The notes below the pieces were generated by a model that was not told where the DNA came from, searched no databases, and worked only from the letters and a program-made list of their open reading frames with translations. The position numbers and the translations under genes are program-made. A stretch of DNA of 64,000 nucleotides from DATBLE01 sp963764565 (GTDB taxonomy: Bacteria; Actinomycetota; Thermoleophilia; Gaiellales; Gaiellaceae), in assembly GCA_963764565.1 (NCBI GenBank), contig CAVXTD010000008.1, forward strand, positions 248,001 through 312,000. Direction: 5' to 3'. Below, in pieces: positions 27,611-37,394 of the stretch. The number at the start of each line of letters is the position of its first letter. Within the stretch, counting starts at the first letter, position 1.

Positions 27611-28996
27611 TCAGGCTGTGAGCTCCCGCGCCAGCTCCTCGAACACCGCGACGTAGCGATCGACCGCCTCGTCGGTGTGCTGGACCGAGATCGTCCACTC
27701 CTCCTCGCGGCCGGGGGTCGCGAAGATGCCGCGGTTCATGTTCCAGAGCCAGCCGAGCTCGGTCAGCTCGACGTCCTGGTGCTCCTTGAACGTCTCGTAG
27801 TCGACGACCTTCACCGGCGAGAAGGTGACGCAGCCCTTCGCGCCGATCCCGACCGCGTAGCCGGCGAGGCGGTACCGCTCGACCACCCCGCCGCAGCCCT
27901 CGAGCAGCCGCTCGTTCAACCGGTGCAGGTGCGCGTAGCCGTCGGGCGTGAGCACCTCGAACAGGCTCGCCCGCGCCGCTGCCATCGTCAGCGGATTGCC
28001 GTTGAACGTCCCGACCTGGTTCACCCTGCCGTCCTCGACGCAGGCCATCACCTCTTCCGTGCCACCGATCGCCCCCGACGGCAGGCCGGCGCCGAGCGTC
28101 TTCGCGAGCGTGACCAGATCGGGAACGACACCGAAGTGCTCGACCGCGCCGCCCGCCGCAACCGTCAGCCCCGTCTTCACCTCGTCGAAGATCAGCACGA
28201 TCCCGTGCCGCGCCGTGATCTCGCGGACGGCCTCGAGATAGCCGGGCTCCGGGAGCACGACGCCGAGGTTCATCATCGCCGCCTCCATGATCATGCAGGC
28301 CGGCAGGCGCCCCTCCGAGGCGAGCCGCTCGATCCGCCGCTCGAGCGCGTCTGCGTCGTTGAACGGGACGGCGACGGTCAGCCCGACGACGGCCTCCGGG
28401 ATCCCGGCTCCGTACGGCAGCGAGGCGAGGTCGTCACGATCGCCGAACCGCCCGTAGTCGACGCCGATCGAGATCATCACCGCGTCGTGGTGGCCGTGGT
28501 ACGAGCCGAAGACCTTGAGCACGACCTCGCGGCCCGTGAATCCGCGCGCGATCCGGATCGCATCCATCGTCGCCTCCGAGCCGGAGTTCGTGTACCGCCA
28601 CTTCGGCAGCCGAAAGCGCCGGGCGAGCTCCTCGGCGACGACGATCCCGTCTTCTGTCGGCGCGGCGAAGTGCGTTCCCAGCGCGGCGCGCTCCTGGATC
28701 GCTTTCGTCACGACCGGGTGCGCGTGTCCCTGCGTCATCGAGCCGAAGCCGTTGTGGAAGTCGAAGTACTCGGTGCCGTCGACGTCCCAGACGCGCTGGC
28801 CCTCGCCGCGCGTGAGGTAGATCGGCCAGGGCTCGCGAAGCTGGTACGAGGAGGCGACGCCGCCCGAGAGCGTGCGGTGCGCCCGCTCGTACATCGCCTT
28901 CGACTCGCGCGTGCGCTCGTTGAGCCTGGCCCCCTCGCGCTCGATCAGCGCTCGGATGCGATTGCGGTCGATCTCGATCGGAACGGTGACGGCCAT
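27611..28996 (-). CDS. Class III aminotransferase, glutamate-1-semialdehyde-mutase-like
   Basis: 461 residues, intact. Family features: HRTLSGGVASSYQLREPWPIYL, NSGSEATMDAIRIARGFTG, FGSYHGHHDAV, IFDEVKTGLTVA and the PLP lysine in LVTLAKTLGAGLPSGAIGG. The mutase-like SGSEA/YHGHHD pattern groups it with GSA aminomutase homologues, but the setting, last in a polyamine transport run nine bases after potC, argues for an amino-group transfer in amine catabolism rather than haem synthesis. Confidence 0.87.
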   Translation of the reverse strand: MAVTVPIEIDRNRIRALIEREGARLNERTRESKAMYERAHRTLSGGVASSYQLREPWPIYLTRGEGQRVWDVDGTEYFDFHNGFGSMTQGHAHPVVTKAIQERAALGTHFAAPTEDGIVVAEELARRFRLPKWRYTNSGSEATMDAIRIARGFTGREVVLKVFGSYHGHHDAVMISIGVDYGRFGDRDDLASLPYGAGIPEAVVGLTVAVPFNDADALERRIERLASEGRLPACMIMEAAMMNLGVVLPEPGYLEAVREITARHGIVLIFDEVKTGLTVAAGGAVEHFGVVPDLVTLAKTLGAGLPSGAIGGTEEVMACVEDGRVNQVGTFNGNPLTMAAARASLFEVLTPDGYAHLHRLNERLLEGCGGVVERYRLAGYAVGIGAKGCVTFSPVKVVDYETFKEHQDVELTELGWLWNMNRGIFATPGREEEWTISVQHTDEAVDRYVAVFEELARELTA

Positions 28997-29004
28997 CGGG
29001 CCTC

Positions 29005-29814
29005 CTACGTGGCTTGGGGCGTGGGGGTGCGGCGGAGCTGCCAGAGAACGTTAGCCAGCATCAGCCCGATTGCGGCGAAGAAGATCGCCGAGCCGATCAC
29101 GTTCACTTGCGGCGGCGCACCGACCCGGGCGGCGCCCCAGACGAAGAGGGGGAACGTGACGGTCGTGCCGGCGTTGAAGTTCGTGATCACGAAGTCGTCC
29201 ACGGAGAGGGCGAAGGCGAGCAGCCCGGCGGCGAGCACCCCGGGTGCGATCAGCGGGAGCGTCACCTTGCGGAATGTCGTCCACTCGTTCGCGCCGAGGT
29301 CCATCGCCGCCTCCTCGAGATGGCGGTCGAACCCGATCAGCCGTGCCTTCACGGTGACGACGACGTAGCTGATGTTGAACATGATGTGCGCGATCAGGAT
29401 CGTGACGAAGCCGGTTGCGATGTTCATCGTCAGGAAGAGCGTGAGCAGCGAGGCACCGAGGACGATCTCGGGCGAGGACATCGGCAGGAAGACGAGCAGG
29501 TTCGTGAACCCGCGGCCGCGGAAGCCGTAGCGGACGAGCGCGAGCGCGATCAGCGTGCCGAGCGCGGTTGCGGCCAGCGCGGATAGTGCAGCGAGCTCCA
29601 GCGAGATCTCGATCGAACTGCGCAGGCCCGGCACCGCGTCCCAGTTCGCCCAGTTGTTGAATGTGAACCCCTGCCACGTGTAGTTGAACCGACCGTGCGG
29701 CGCGTTGAACGAGAACGCGACGACGACCCCGATCGGGATCAGCAGGTAGGCGAACACGAGCCCGGCGTAGGCCGTCAGCGCGTGGTGCCGGACTAACCGG
29801 GCTACCGCGGTCAT
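29005..29814 (-). CDS. potC: Spermidine/putrescine-type ABC permease PotC, set 1
   Basis: 269 residues from ATG 29814 (MTAVARLVRHHALTAYAGLVFAYLL); an in-frame extension upstream would read through the intergenic hairpin and is rejected. About six hydrophobic helices and the EAA loop EEAAMDLGANEWTTFRKVTLPLIAPG, which contacts the PotA ATPase. Family tail DDFVITNFNAGTTVTFPLFVWG is canonical. Preceded by a 73-bp gap containing a hairpin. Confidence 0.9.
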   Translation of the reverse strand: MTAVARLVRHHALTAYAGLVFAYLLIPIGVVVAFSFNAPHGRFNYTWQGFTFNNWANWDAVPGLRSSIEISLELAALSALAATALGTLIALALVRYGFRGRGFTNLLVFLPMSSPEIVLGASLLTLFLTMNIATGFVTILIAHIMFNISYVVVTVKARLIGFDRHLEEAAMDLGANEWTTFRKVTLPLIAPGVLAAGLLAFALSVDDFVITNFNAGTTVTFPLFVWGAARVGAPPQVNVIGSAIFFAAIGLMLANVLWQLRRTPTPQAT

Positions 29815-29836
29815 TGGCTTCCTGGAGAAGGGGGCA

Positions 29837-29863
29837 CGTGGGGGAAACAGGGTTTCCCCCACG
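29837..29863. repeat. Intercistronic hairpin between potB and potC (set 1)
   Basis: CGTGGGGGAAAC / AGG / GTTTCCCCCACG: twelve-base perfect arms with a three-base loop, in the potB-potC gap. Likely an mRNA-stabilising or processing hairpin, or a dispersed palindromic repeat. Confidence 0.7.
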
Positions 29864-29887
29864 CGAGCGAGCCTACGGCGAGCGACT

Positions 29888-30800
29888 TCATCCGGTCAGC
29901 TTCTCCGTGCCGAGGGCGCGGACGTAGATGCCGATCATCAGGATGATCGCCGCCATCAGGAGCAGCGAGAGCGCCGCCGCCGCCGGATAGTCGGTCAGCT
30001 CGAGGAACTTCGACTGGATGACGTTGCCGATCATGAACTGCTTGGGCGTGCCGAGGAGCTGCGCGTTGATGAAGTCACCTGCCGCCGGGATGAAGGTGAG
30101 CAGCGTGCCGGCGACGAGGCCGGGCGCGGAGAGCGGCAGCGTGACGCGGAGGAACGCCCGCGGCTTGCTCGCGTACAGGTCCTGCGCCGCCTCGATCAGG
30201 CGCGGGTCGATCTGCTCCAGCGCTACGTAGAGCGGCAGCGCCATAAAGGGCAGGAAGTTGTAGGTGATCCCGGCGACGACGGCGACCGAGGTCGCGAGCA
30301 GCCGCCCATCGGGGGCGAGTAGGTGCAGATCGCGGAGGACGCGGACGACGATGCCCTGGTCGGAGAGGATCGTCTCCCAGGCGAGCGTCCGGATCAGGTA
30401 GGTGACGAAGAACGGGGCGATGATCATCAGCAGCAGCAGGTTCTTCCAGCGGCCGCCGCGGAAGGCGATCCAGTAGACCAGCGGGTAGCTGACGAGCGAG
30501 CGCGATCGCGGTCGCGATCGCCGCGTACTCGAACGAGCGGATGAGCTGGGCGTGGTAGCTCGTCAGCGCGTCCGAGTAGTTGTGCCACGCCCAGGTGAAC
30601 GTGTTCGAGAAGTCGATCGGGTTCTGCGTCTCGAGCGACTGGTGCCCGAGGAACCCGATCGGAACGACGAAGAAGAGCGCAAGCCAGGCGAGGCCCGGCA
30701 CGAGCAGCAGGTAGGGCGTCAGCCAGCGGTGCCGGTGGAGCAGCGCCGCCGGCCGAGCCCGGCCGCTCGGAGCGTTCAGGCTCCGAGCAGCTTCTGCCAC
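29888..30800 (-). CDS. potB: Spermidine/putrescine-type ABC permease PotB, set 1 (frameshifted)
   Basis: About 300 residues. N-terminal part RHRWLTPYLLLVPGLAWLALFFVVPIGFLGHQSL and FTWAWHNYSDALTSYHAQLIRSFEYAA; a shift near 30495 moves the rest to a frame beginning IIAPFFVTYLIRTLAWETIL. EAA loop EAAQDLYASKPRAFLRVTLPLSAPG is intact. GTG 30800 is the last conventional start in frame; CTG 30779 overlaps the potD stop (CTGA) and is the alternative. Confidence 0.87.
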
Positions 30801-31909
30801 TGCGCGCGGTAGTCGGGGTTGGAGATCGCCTTCGGATCGTTCTGGTGGAGCTTCGCCAGCATGCTCGCCGGCGGGAAGATCAGCGGGTCCTTCGCAACAC
30901 CGGGGTCGCTCTTCAGCAGCACCTTGTCGGCGCCCTTGACCGGGCAGATGTAGTTGACGTAGTCCTCGATCTGCGCCGCGATCTTCGGGTCGTAGACGAA
31001 GTTCATGAAGGTCGAGGCGGTCGTCGCGTCGCCGTGCTTCGGGATCAGCATGTTGTCCGTCCAGATGATCCCGCCGGCCTTCGGCAGCACGAACCGCAGG
31101 TTCGCGTTGTCGGCGTGGAGCTGCACCATGTCGCCCGACCAGACCGTGGCGGCGACGATGTCGCCCTTCGCCATCAGCCCGGAGTAGTCGTTGCCGGTGA
31201 ACTGGCGGACCTGACCCGACTTGACCGCCGCCTGCACCATCCTCAGCGCCTTGGCGTAGGACGCGTCGGTGACCTTCCCGGGATCGTCGCCGTTCTCGAG
31301 CATGACGAGGCCGAGCGTGTCCTCGGCGTCGTTCAGGAGCGTGACCTTGCCGTGGAGCTTCTTGTCGGTGAGGAGCTGGTGGACCGAGGTGACGGGCTTC
31401 GTCAGCTTCGCGTTGTAGCCGATCCCGGTCATGCCGGACTGCCACGGCAGGCTGTGGTCCCGGTTCGGGTCCCAGGCCGGGTGCCGCTGGTTGTCCTGAA
31501 GGTTCTTGATGTTCGGCAGGACGCTCTTGTCGAGCTTCTCGACCCAGCCCTTCTGGATCAGCAGCGCCGGGTACGGCGAGTTGTCGGTCATGACGATGAT
31601 GTCTCGGCCGGTGGACTGGCCCCGCGCGAGCTGGGCCTGGATCTTCCCGAAGAAGCTCGCGTTGTCGTTGATGTCCTCGATGTACTTGACCTTGATCCCG
31701 TAGCGCTTCTGGAACTGCTCGATCGTCGGACGCTTCTTCGTCTTCTCGTCGATGTCGATGTAGAGCGGCCAGTTGGAGATGGTCAGAGTCGAGCCGAGCT
31801 TCCGGTTCGCCCCCCGGGCGAGCGCCGTGAACAGCCCGGGCACCGACATGGCAGCTCCGCCGACTGCTGCGCGGCGAAGTAGGTCTGCACGTGTGAGCTG
31901 GTGGGTCAT
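30776..31909 (-). CDS. potD: Spermidine/putrescine-binding protein PotD, set 1
   Basis: 377 residues. Twin-arginine-like leader LTRADLLRRAAVGGAAMSVPGLF, fitting the tatA gene elsewhere in the window. Mature part STLTISNWPLYIDIDEKTKKRP matches PotD/PotF; conserved IIVMTDNSPYPALLIQKGWVEKLD and LPWQSGMTGIGYN, plus AATVWSGDMVQLHADN. ATG 31909 overlaps the potA stop. Extracytoplasmic binding component for a polyamine. Confidence 0.9.
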   Translation of the reverse strand: MTHQLTRADLLRRAAVGGAAMSVPGLFTALARGANRKLGSTLTISNWPLYIDIDEKTKKRPTIEQFQKRYGIKVKYIEDINDNASFFGKIQAQLARGQSTGRDIIVMTDNSPYPALLIQKGWVEKLDKSVLPNIKNLQDNQRHPAWDPNRDHSLPWQSGMTGIGYNAKLTKPVTSVHQLLTDKKLHGKVTLLNDAEDTLGLVMLENGDDPGKVTDASYAKALRMVQAAVKSGQVRQFTGNDYSGLMAKGDIVAATVWSGDMVQLHADNANLRFVLPKAGGIIWTDNMLIPKHGDATTASTFMNFVYDPKIAAQIEDYVNYICPVKGADKVLLKSDPGVAKDPLIFPPASMLAKLHQNDPKAISNPDYRAQWQKLLGA

Positions 31910-33003
31910 TCCTTCTCCTCCTCTCCTGTTGCTGTGACGACGAACGCGGCTTCGGGGTTGAACGACAGCTCGACCGGGTCACCGGGCGCGGCTCGAAGCG
32001 ACCCGGGCTCCGCGTTCTGGACGTAGACGGTGAGCGCCCCCGCGGGCGTCTCGACGATGTACTGGGTGGAGACGCCGACGTAGGCGACCTCGGTGACGCG
32101 ACCCGAGAGCTCGTTCCCCTCCCCGCGACCGACCCGGATCTTCTCGGGCCGGATGCCGACCGCCACCTTGCCGGAGTGCCCCGCGAGCGCGGCACGGCCG
32201 ACCTTGACCTCGCCTCCCCCGTCAAGCCGCACCGACGTGTCACCGGAGACGGTGCCGTAGAGCAGGTTCGACACGCCGAGGAATCCGGCTACGAATGCCG
32301 TCTTCGGCTGCTCGTACAGCTCGCTCGGGGTGCCGAGCTGCTCGATCCGCCCACCCCTCATGACGGCGATCTGGTCGGCCATCGTCATCGCCTCCTCCTG
32401 GTCGTGCGTGACGTGCACGAAGGTGATCCCGAAGTCGTGCTGGATCGCCTTCAGCTCGAGCTGCATCTGCTTGCGCAGCTTCAGGTCGAGCGCCCCGAGC
32501 GGCTCGTCGAGCAGGAGGACCCGCGGGCTGTTGACGAGCGCGCGGGCGAGCGCGACCCGCTGCTGCTGGCCCCCGGAGAGCTGGCCGGGCTTTCGATTCT
32601 CGAGCCCGGCGAGACCGACCTTCTCGAGGATCGACGAGACCGGGCCGGCGGCGTCACGCCCTTTCACGCCCTTGCGGCGCGGGCCGAAGGCCACGTTCTC
32701 GGCAATCGTGAGATGCGGGAAGAGGGCGTAGCTCTGGAAGACCGTGTTGACGTCCCGCTTGTACGGCGGCAAGCCGACCACGTCACGGTCGCCGAGCAGG
32801 ATCCGGCCCGAGCTCGGCTCCTCGAAGCCGCCGATCATCCGCAACGTCGTCGTCTTTCCGCAGCCGGACGGGCCGAGCAGCGCGAAGAACGAGCCGCGCG
32901 GGATCTCGAGCGAGAGGTCGTCGACCGCAACGACCCCGTCGAAGTGCTTCGTGACCCCCTCGATCCGGACGTCGGCGGCCTCCGCAGTGGCTTCCGCGGC
33001 CAT
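31906..33003 (-). CDS. potA: Spermidine/putrescine ABC ATPase PotA, set 1
   Basis: 365 residues, intact. Walker A GPSGCGKTTTLRMI, signature LSGGQQQRVALARAL, Walker B LLLDEPLGALDLKLR, switch HVTHDQEEAMTMAD, then a TOBE regulatory domain from about residue 285 (VAVGIRPEKIRVGRGEGNELSGRV). Starts one base after the aldehyde dehydrogenase stop, inside the same operon. Confidence 0.94.
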   Translation of the reverse strand: MAAEATAEAADVRIEGVTKHFDGVVAVDDLSLEIPRGSFFALLGPSGCGKTTTLRMIGGFEEPSSGRILLGDRDVVGLPPYKRDVNTVFQSYALFPHLTIAENVAFGPRRKGVKGRDAAGPVSSILEKVGLAGLENRKPGQLSGGQQQRVALARALVNSPRVLLLDEPLGALDLKLRKQMQLELKAIQHDFGITFVHVTHDQEEAMTMADQIAVMRGGRIEQLGTPSELYEQPKTAFVAGFLGVSNLLYGTVSGDTSVRLDGGGEVKVGRAALAGHSGKVAVGIRPEKIRVGRGEGNELSGRVTEVAYVGVSTQYIVETPAGALTVYVQNAEPGSLRAAPGDPVELSFNPEAAFVVTATGEEEKE

Positions 33004-34447
33004 CTAGTCCAGCTTCGCCATCACATGCTTGATCTGGGTGTAGTCCTCCAGCGAGTACGTGGAGAGGTCCTTGCCGTAGCCCGACTCCTTGTAGCCGCCG
33101 TGCGGCATCTCGGAGACGAGCGGGATGTGGTCGTTGATCCAGACCGTGCCGAACTGGAGCTTGCGCGCGGCCGACAACGCGCGTCCGACGTCGCGCGTCC
33201 ACACCGACGCGGCGAGCCCGTAGCGCACGTCGTTGGCCCAGGCGATCGCCTCCTCGTCGCTCGAGAAGCGCTGCACCGAGACGACGGGGCCAAAGACCTC
33301 GCGCTGGACGATCTCGGCGTCCTGGCCGACGTCGGCGACGACCGTCGGCTTGACGAAGAAGCCGCGATCGCCGTTCGTGCCGCCGCCCGTGAGGATCGAC
33401 GCCTTCGCGCCCTCCGCCCGCTCGAGGAAGCCGAGCACGCGCTCCTGCTGCGCCTTCGAGATCACCGGGCCCATCTCGATCTCGTCGCCGCTCGGCCGGG
33501 TCGCCGACCTTCAGCGACTCGACCGCGGGGACGAGCTCCTCCAGCAGCCTGTCGTAGATCTTCGGGCCGGCCACCACCCGGGAGGCCGCGGTGCAGTCCT
33601 GCCCCGAGTTCCAGTAGCCGGCGATCTTGACCGCCTCGGCGACCGCGGCCGGGTCGGCGTCGTCGAACACGATCACCGGCGCCTTGCCGCCCAGCTCGAG
33701 GTGCACGCGCTTGAGCGTGTCCGCCGCCGTGCGGGCGATCGTCTTGCCCGTGTCCACGTCTCCCGTCAGCGAGACCAGGCGGACATCCGGGTGAGTGACG
33801 ATCCGCTCGCCGACCGGGACGCCGTCGCCGGTGACGACGTTGAGCACGCCGGCCGGGATCGCGTCCTGGGCGAGCTCGACGAAGCGCAGCAGCGAGAGCG
33901 GCGTCTGCTCGGACGGCTTCAGCACCTGCACGTTGCCCGCTGCGAGCGCCGGAGCGAGCTTCCAGACCGCCATCATCAGCGGGTAGTTCCAGGGCGCGAT
34001 CCCGCCGACGATCCCGAGCGGCTCCCGCCGGATCATCGACGTGTAGCCGCGCATGTACTCGCCGGTGGAGCGGCCTTCGAGGATCCGGGCCGCGCCGGCG
34101 AAGAAGCGCAGGTTGTCGGAGCAGACGGGGATCTCGTCGCGCGCGTAGGAGAGCGGCTTGCCGACGTTCCGCGACTCGATCGCGGCCAGCTCCTCGGCGT
34201 TGGCGTCGAGGATGTCGGCGAGCTTCAGGAGCAGCTCCGCGCGCTCGCCCGGCGTCGCGTCGAGCCATTCGGGGAGCGCCCGCTTCGCCGCATCGACGGC
34301 GCGGTCGACGTCCGCGGCCGTGCACGCCGGCACCTCCGCGATCGTCTCGCCTGTGGCCGGGTTCAGCACCTCCATCGTGCCGCCCTCGGCCGCCTCGACC
34401 CACTCTCCCCCGACGAAGTTCTTGTGACCGGCAACGGTCGTGCTCAT
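33004..34447 (-). CDS. NAD-dependent aldehyde dehydrogenase, aminobutyraldehyde type (frameshifted)
   Basis: About 480 residues. Oxidises an aminoaldehyde from polyamine breakdown, e.g. 4-aminobutyraldehyde to GABA (inference from context). ATG 34447. Catalytic Glu in VHLELGGKAPVIVFDDAD and catalytic Cys in NSGQDCTAASRVVAG; NAD motif SLTGDVDTGKTIA; PWNYPLMMAVWKLAPALAAGN. One shift near 33490 in the KVGDP(A)..DEIEMGPVISKAQ region. C-terminus MPHGGYKESGYGKDLS...YTQIKHVMAKLD is typical of the PuuC/PatD group. Confidence 0.92.
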
Positions 34448-34461
34448 CTGGGCCTCCCTTC

Positions 34462-35680
34462 TCAGGTCTCCGAAGTATCTCGGTCCGGCGCCGGCGGTGC
34501 ACGCTCGTCCAGCCCGTGCGGCGCCCCGTACTCGCCGAGCAGGGCGAGGAACGGCTCGGCGTCGAACGCCTCCGGGCCGAGCACGCCCGTGCCCTCCCAC
34601 GCTGCCGCCGGCCAGCAGCTCCAGCGCGACGACCGGGTTCAGCGCCGTCTGGAGCACGACCGCCTGGCTGCCGTACTCGCGCATCGCCGTCTCGTTGTCG
34701 ACCACGTGGTAGAGGTAGACCGCCCGCGGCGCGCCGTCGGATCCCGTGCCGGTCACGTAGGTCCCGGCGCAGGTCTTCCCGCTCATCCGGTCGCCGAGCG
34801 TCGCGGGGTCGGGCAGAGCGGCCGCGAGCAGGTCGCGGGGTGCGACCTCGACGTCGCGGACGCGCACCGGCTCCTTCGAGTCGAGCCCGAGCCGGTGCAG
34901 CATCTTCAGGATCTCGATGAACTCGTCGCCGAGTCCGTACTTGAACGTGACCCGGCGGCAGTCGATCCAGCGCGGAACCAGCACGACCTCTTCGTGCTCG
35001 ACGTTCACGCACTCGAGCGGGCCGATCCCCTCCGGGAAATCGAAGGTCTCGGGCTCCGAGAACGGCTCGGTCGTGAACCAGCCCCGGTCGCGCTCCCAGA
35101 CGAGCGGCGGGTTCAGGCACTCCTCGATCGTCGTCCAGATCGAGAAGGTGGGTGCGAAGTCGTAGCCCTCGACGACGAGGTCGGCTCCGTCGCGCACGCC
35201 GATCTCGTCGATCTCGGCGAAGAGGTGATCCGCTGCGTAGCGGGCGAAGACGTCGGAGAGGCCGGGCTCGACCCCGATTCCGGCGAGGCAGAGCGTCCCG
35301 GCCTCGGCCCAGGCGTCGTTCTGGGCGAGCTGCTCCTCGCCGAGCATCGCGTCCGGGCCCGAGAGGGTCATCGCCAGGTCCAGGTAGGTCGTGCGCTCGG
35401 CGAGGCACGCCTCCAGGATCGGCGGGTTGAAGCGCGGGTCGCAGGCGTTCAGTACCGCATCGGCCCGCGACTCGCGGATCGCCTCGCGTACCGAGCGCTC
35501 GCTGGAGGCGTCCACCTGGGCGGCTGCGAACCGGTCGGGCTCGCCCAGGCGCTCGACGACCGCCCGGGGCCGGGCGGGGTCGACGTCGGCGAGGGTGATC
35601 CGCTCGAAGAACGAGCGTCTCTGGGCGACCGCGGCGACGGCCGAGCCGACACCGCCGGTACCGAGGACGAGGATCCGCAT
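34462..35680 (-). CDS. Saccharopine dehydrogenase-family oxidoreductase (frameshifted)
   Basis: About 405 residues. Rossmann start MRILVLGTGGVGSAVAAVAQRR; LNACDPRFNPPILEACLAERTTYLDLAM and GIGVEPGLSDVFARYAADHLF are the family's landmarks. One shift near 34605; the correct tail reads WEGTGVLGPEAFDAEPFLALLGEYGAPHGLDE and stops at 34462. Relatives include carboxynorspermidine/carboxyspermidine and homospermidine-pathway enzymes, which fits a polyamine cluster, but lysine-type saccharopine chemistry is equally possible. Four bases from the potC2 stop. Confidence 0.85.
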
Positions 35681-35683
35681 GAT

Positions 35684-36482
35684 CTAGCGACGCCTGAGCA
35701 GGCCGCTGTCGCTTGCCAGCCGCTGGGCGATCGTCACCGGGACGATCGTCACGAGCAGGATCAGGAACACGACGACGTTCACCTCGGGAAGCTGCTGGCC
35801 GAGTCGAATGTTGCCGAAGATCCAGATCGGCAGCGTGTTCTGGACGCCGGCGGTGAACGTCGTCACGATCACCTCGTCGAACGAGAGCGCGAACGCCAGC
35901 AGGCCGCCGGAGATCAGCGCGGTCGAGATCGCCGGCAGCGTCACGTACATGAACGTCTGGACGCCGTCCGCGCCGAGGTCCATCGACGCTTCGGCCAGTG
36001 AGGTCGGCGTCCGGCGCAGCCGCGCGACGACGTTGTTGAAGACGATCGACGACGCAGAAGGTGGCGTGGCCGATCACGATCGTCCAGAGGCCGAAGGACT
36101 GATGCCAGAACGTGAAGTACGAGTTCAGCGCCATGCCGGTGATGATCCCGGGGAGCGCAATCGGGAGGACGAACAGGAACGAGATCGCGTTCCGGCCGAA
36201 GAACCGGGCACGGTGCAGGCCGAATGCGGCCGCCGTGCCGAGCACGAGCGCGATCGCCGTCGCGAGCGCACCGGCCTTCAGCGACAGGATCACGGCCTGC
36301 TGCATCTCGCCGTTGTGGATCGCAGGGCCGAACCACTTCGTCGTCCAGTCGGTGATCGGCCAGCCCTGCACGTTCGAGGCGTTGAAGGCGTAGAGGACGA
36401 TGATCACGATCGGGATGTGCAGGAACGCGACGACGAGGGCCGCCCAGGCCCAGAGGCCGAACTTCGTCGCGCGGGACTCCAT
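35684..36482 (-). CDS. potC: Spermidine/putrescine-type ABC permease PotC, set 2 (frameshifted)
   Basis: About 265 residues. ATG 36482 (MESRATKFGLWAWAALVVAFLHIP) overlaps the potB2 stop by one base. One shift near 36045, after IGHATFCVV; the EAA loop RTPTSLAEASMDLGADGVQTFMYVTLP lies across the repaired frame and the tail FALSFDEVIVTTFTAGVQNTLPIWIFG is canonical. Second polyamine permease pair in the same operon. Confidence 0.87.
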
Positions 36483-37390
36483 CAGATCGCCTCGAAGGCG
36501 CCGGTGCGCTTTGCGAGCGTCAGGTAGATCGCCATCACCGCGAGCGGGATGGCCGCGAATGCCGCCGCGAAGGGCAGGTTTCCGGCAGCTCCGAGCCCGG
36601 TCGAGTAGACGATGTTGCCGATGAACGTCGAGCCGGCGCCGCCGACGAGCGTCGGCGTGATGTAGTCGCCGAGCGTGAGCGAGAAGGTGAAGATCGACCC
36701 GGCGACGACGCCGGGGATTGCGAGCGGGATGATCACGCGCCGAAGGGTCGTGAACCCGCGGGCGCCGAGGTCGCGCGACGCCTCGAGGTAGGAGTCCGGG
36801 ATCCGCTCGAGCGCCGCGTAGATCGGCAGGATCATGAACGGCAGCCAGATGTAGGTGAACACGAGCCACATGGCGGTGTTCGAGTAGCCGATGTTCGCGC
36901 CCGGCAGGCCGACCTTCCCGAGCGACCAGTTCAGAATCCCGTCCTGGGCGAGGATCACCTTCCACGCATACACGCGGACGAGATAGCTCGACCACAGTGG
37001 CAGCAGTACGAGGACGAAGAGGAGCGTCCGTACGCGCGGGGACGCGAGGCGGGCCATGAAGTAGGCGAACGGGAACGCGATCGCCGCGCACGTCGCGGTG
37101 ACGGCGGCGGCGATCCAGATCGTGCGCCAGATGACGCCGCGGAACGCGCCGCTCTCGAAGATCTGGCGGAAGTTGTCGAGGTTCCAGGTGTGGACGACCT
37201 TCGTCGTGAAGACGTCGATGCCCCAGAAGGCGTAGACGAACAGCGCCGCCAGCGAGGCGACGTAGAGCAGGAGCATCCAGCCGAGCGGCGGCGCGAGCAG
37301 CGCGGCCGTGCGAAGCCAGGGCAGCCGCCAGCCAAGCGCCGACAGCTGTCGGCGCTTGGCTGTGAGACCGTCTAGCCGAATGCGCGACAA
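36482..37390 (-). CDS. potB: Spermidine/putrescine-type ABC permease PotB, set 2
   Basis: 302 residues from ATG 37390. Hydrophobic helices from LLAPPLGWMLLLYVASLAALFVYAFW on; EAA loop EASRDLGARGFTTLRRVIIPLAIPG; ends GNLPFAAAFAAIPLAVMAIYLTLAKR. The first ~20 residues are encoded by a perfect 34-bp palindrome (37329-37362), so the hairpin probably lies in the mRNA leader of potB2 and the true start may be further in, although no better in-frame start exists before the first helix. Confidence 0.88.
   Translation of the reverse strand: MSRIRLDGLTAKRRQLSALGWRLPWLRTAALLAPPLGWMLLLYVASLAALFVYAFWGIDVFTTKVVHTWNLDNFRQIFESGAFRGVIWRTIWIAAAVTATCAAIAFPFAYFMARLASPRVRTLLFVLVLLPLWSSYLVRVYAWKVILAQDGILNWSLGKVGLPGANIGYSNTAMWLVFTYIWLPFMILPIYAALERIPDSYLEASRDLGARGFTTLRRVIIPLAIPGVVAGSIFTFSLTLGDYITPTLVGGAGSTFIGNIVYSTGLGAAGNLPFAAAFAAIPLAVMAIYLTLAKRTGAFEAI
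37329..37362. repeat. Perfect 34-bp palindrome at the potD2-potB2 junction
   Basis: Self-complementary over 34 bases: a 17-base arm beginning CAGCCAAGCGCCGACAG and its exact complement, with no loop. It starts 33 bases after the potD2 stop. Such hairpins after a binding-protein gene commonly protect or attenuate mRNA so that the binding protein is made in excess over the permeases. Confidence 0.85.
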
Positions 37391-37394
37391 ACGG

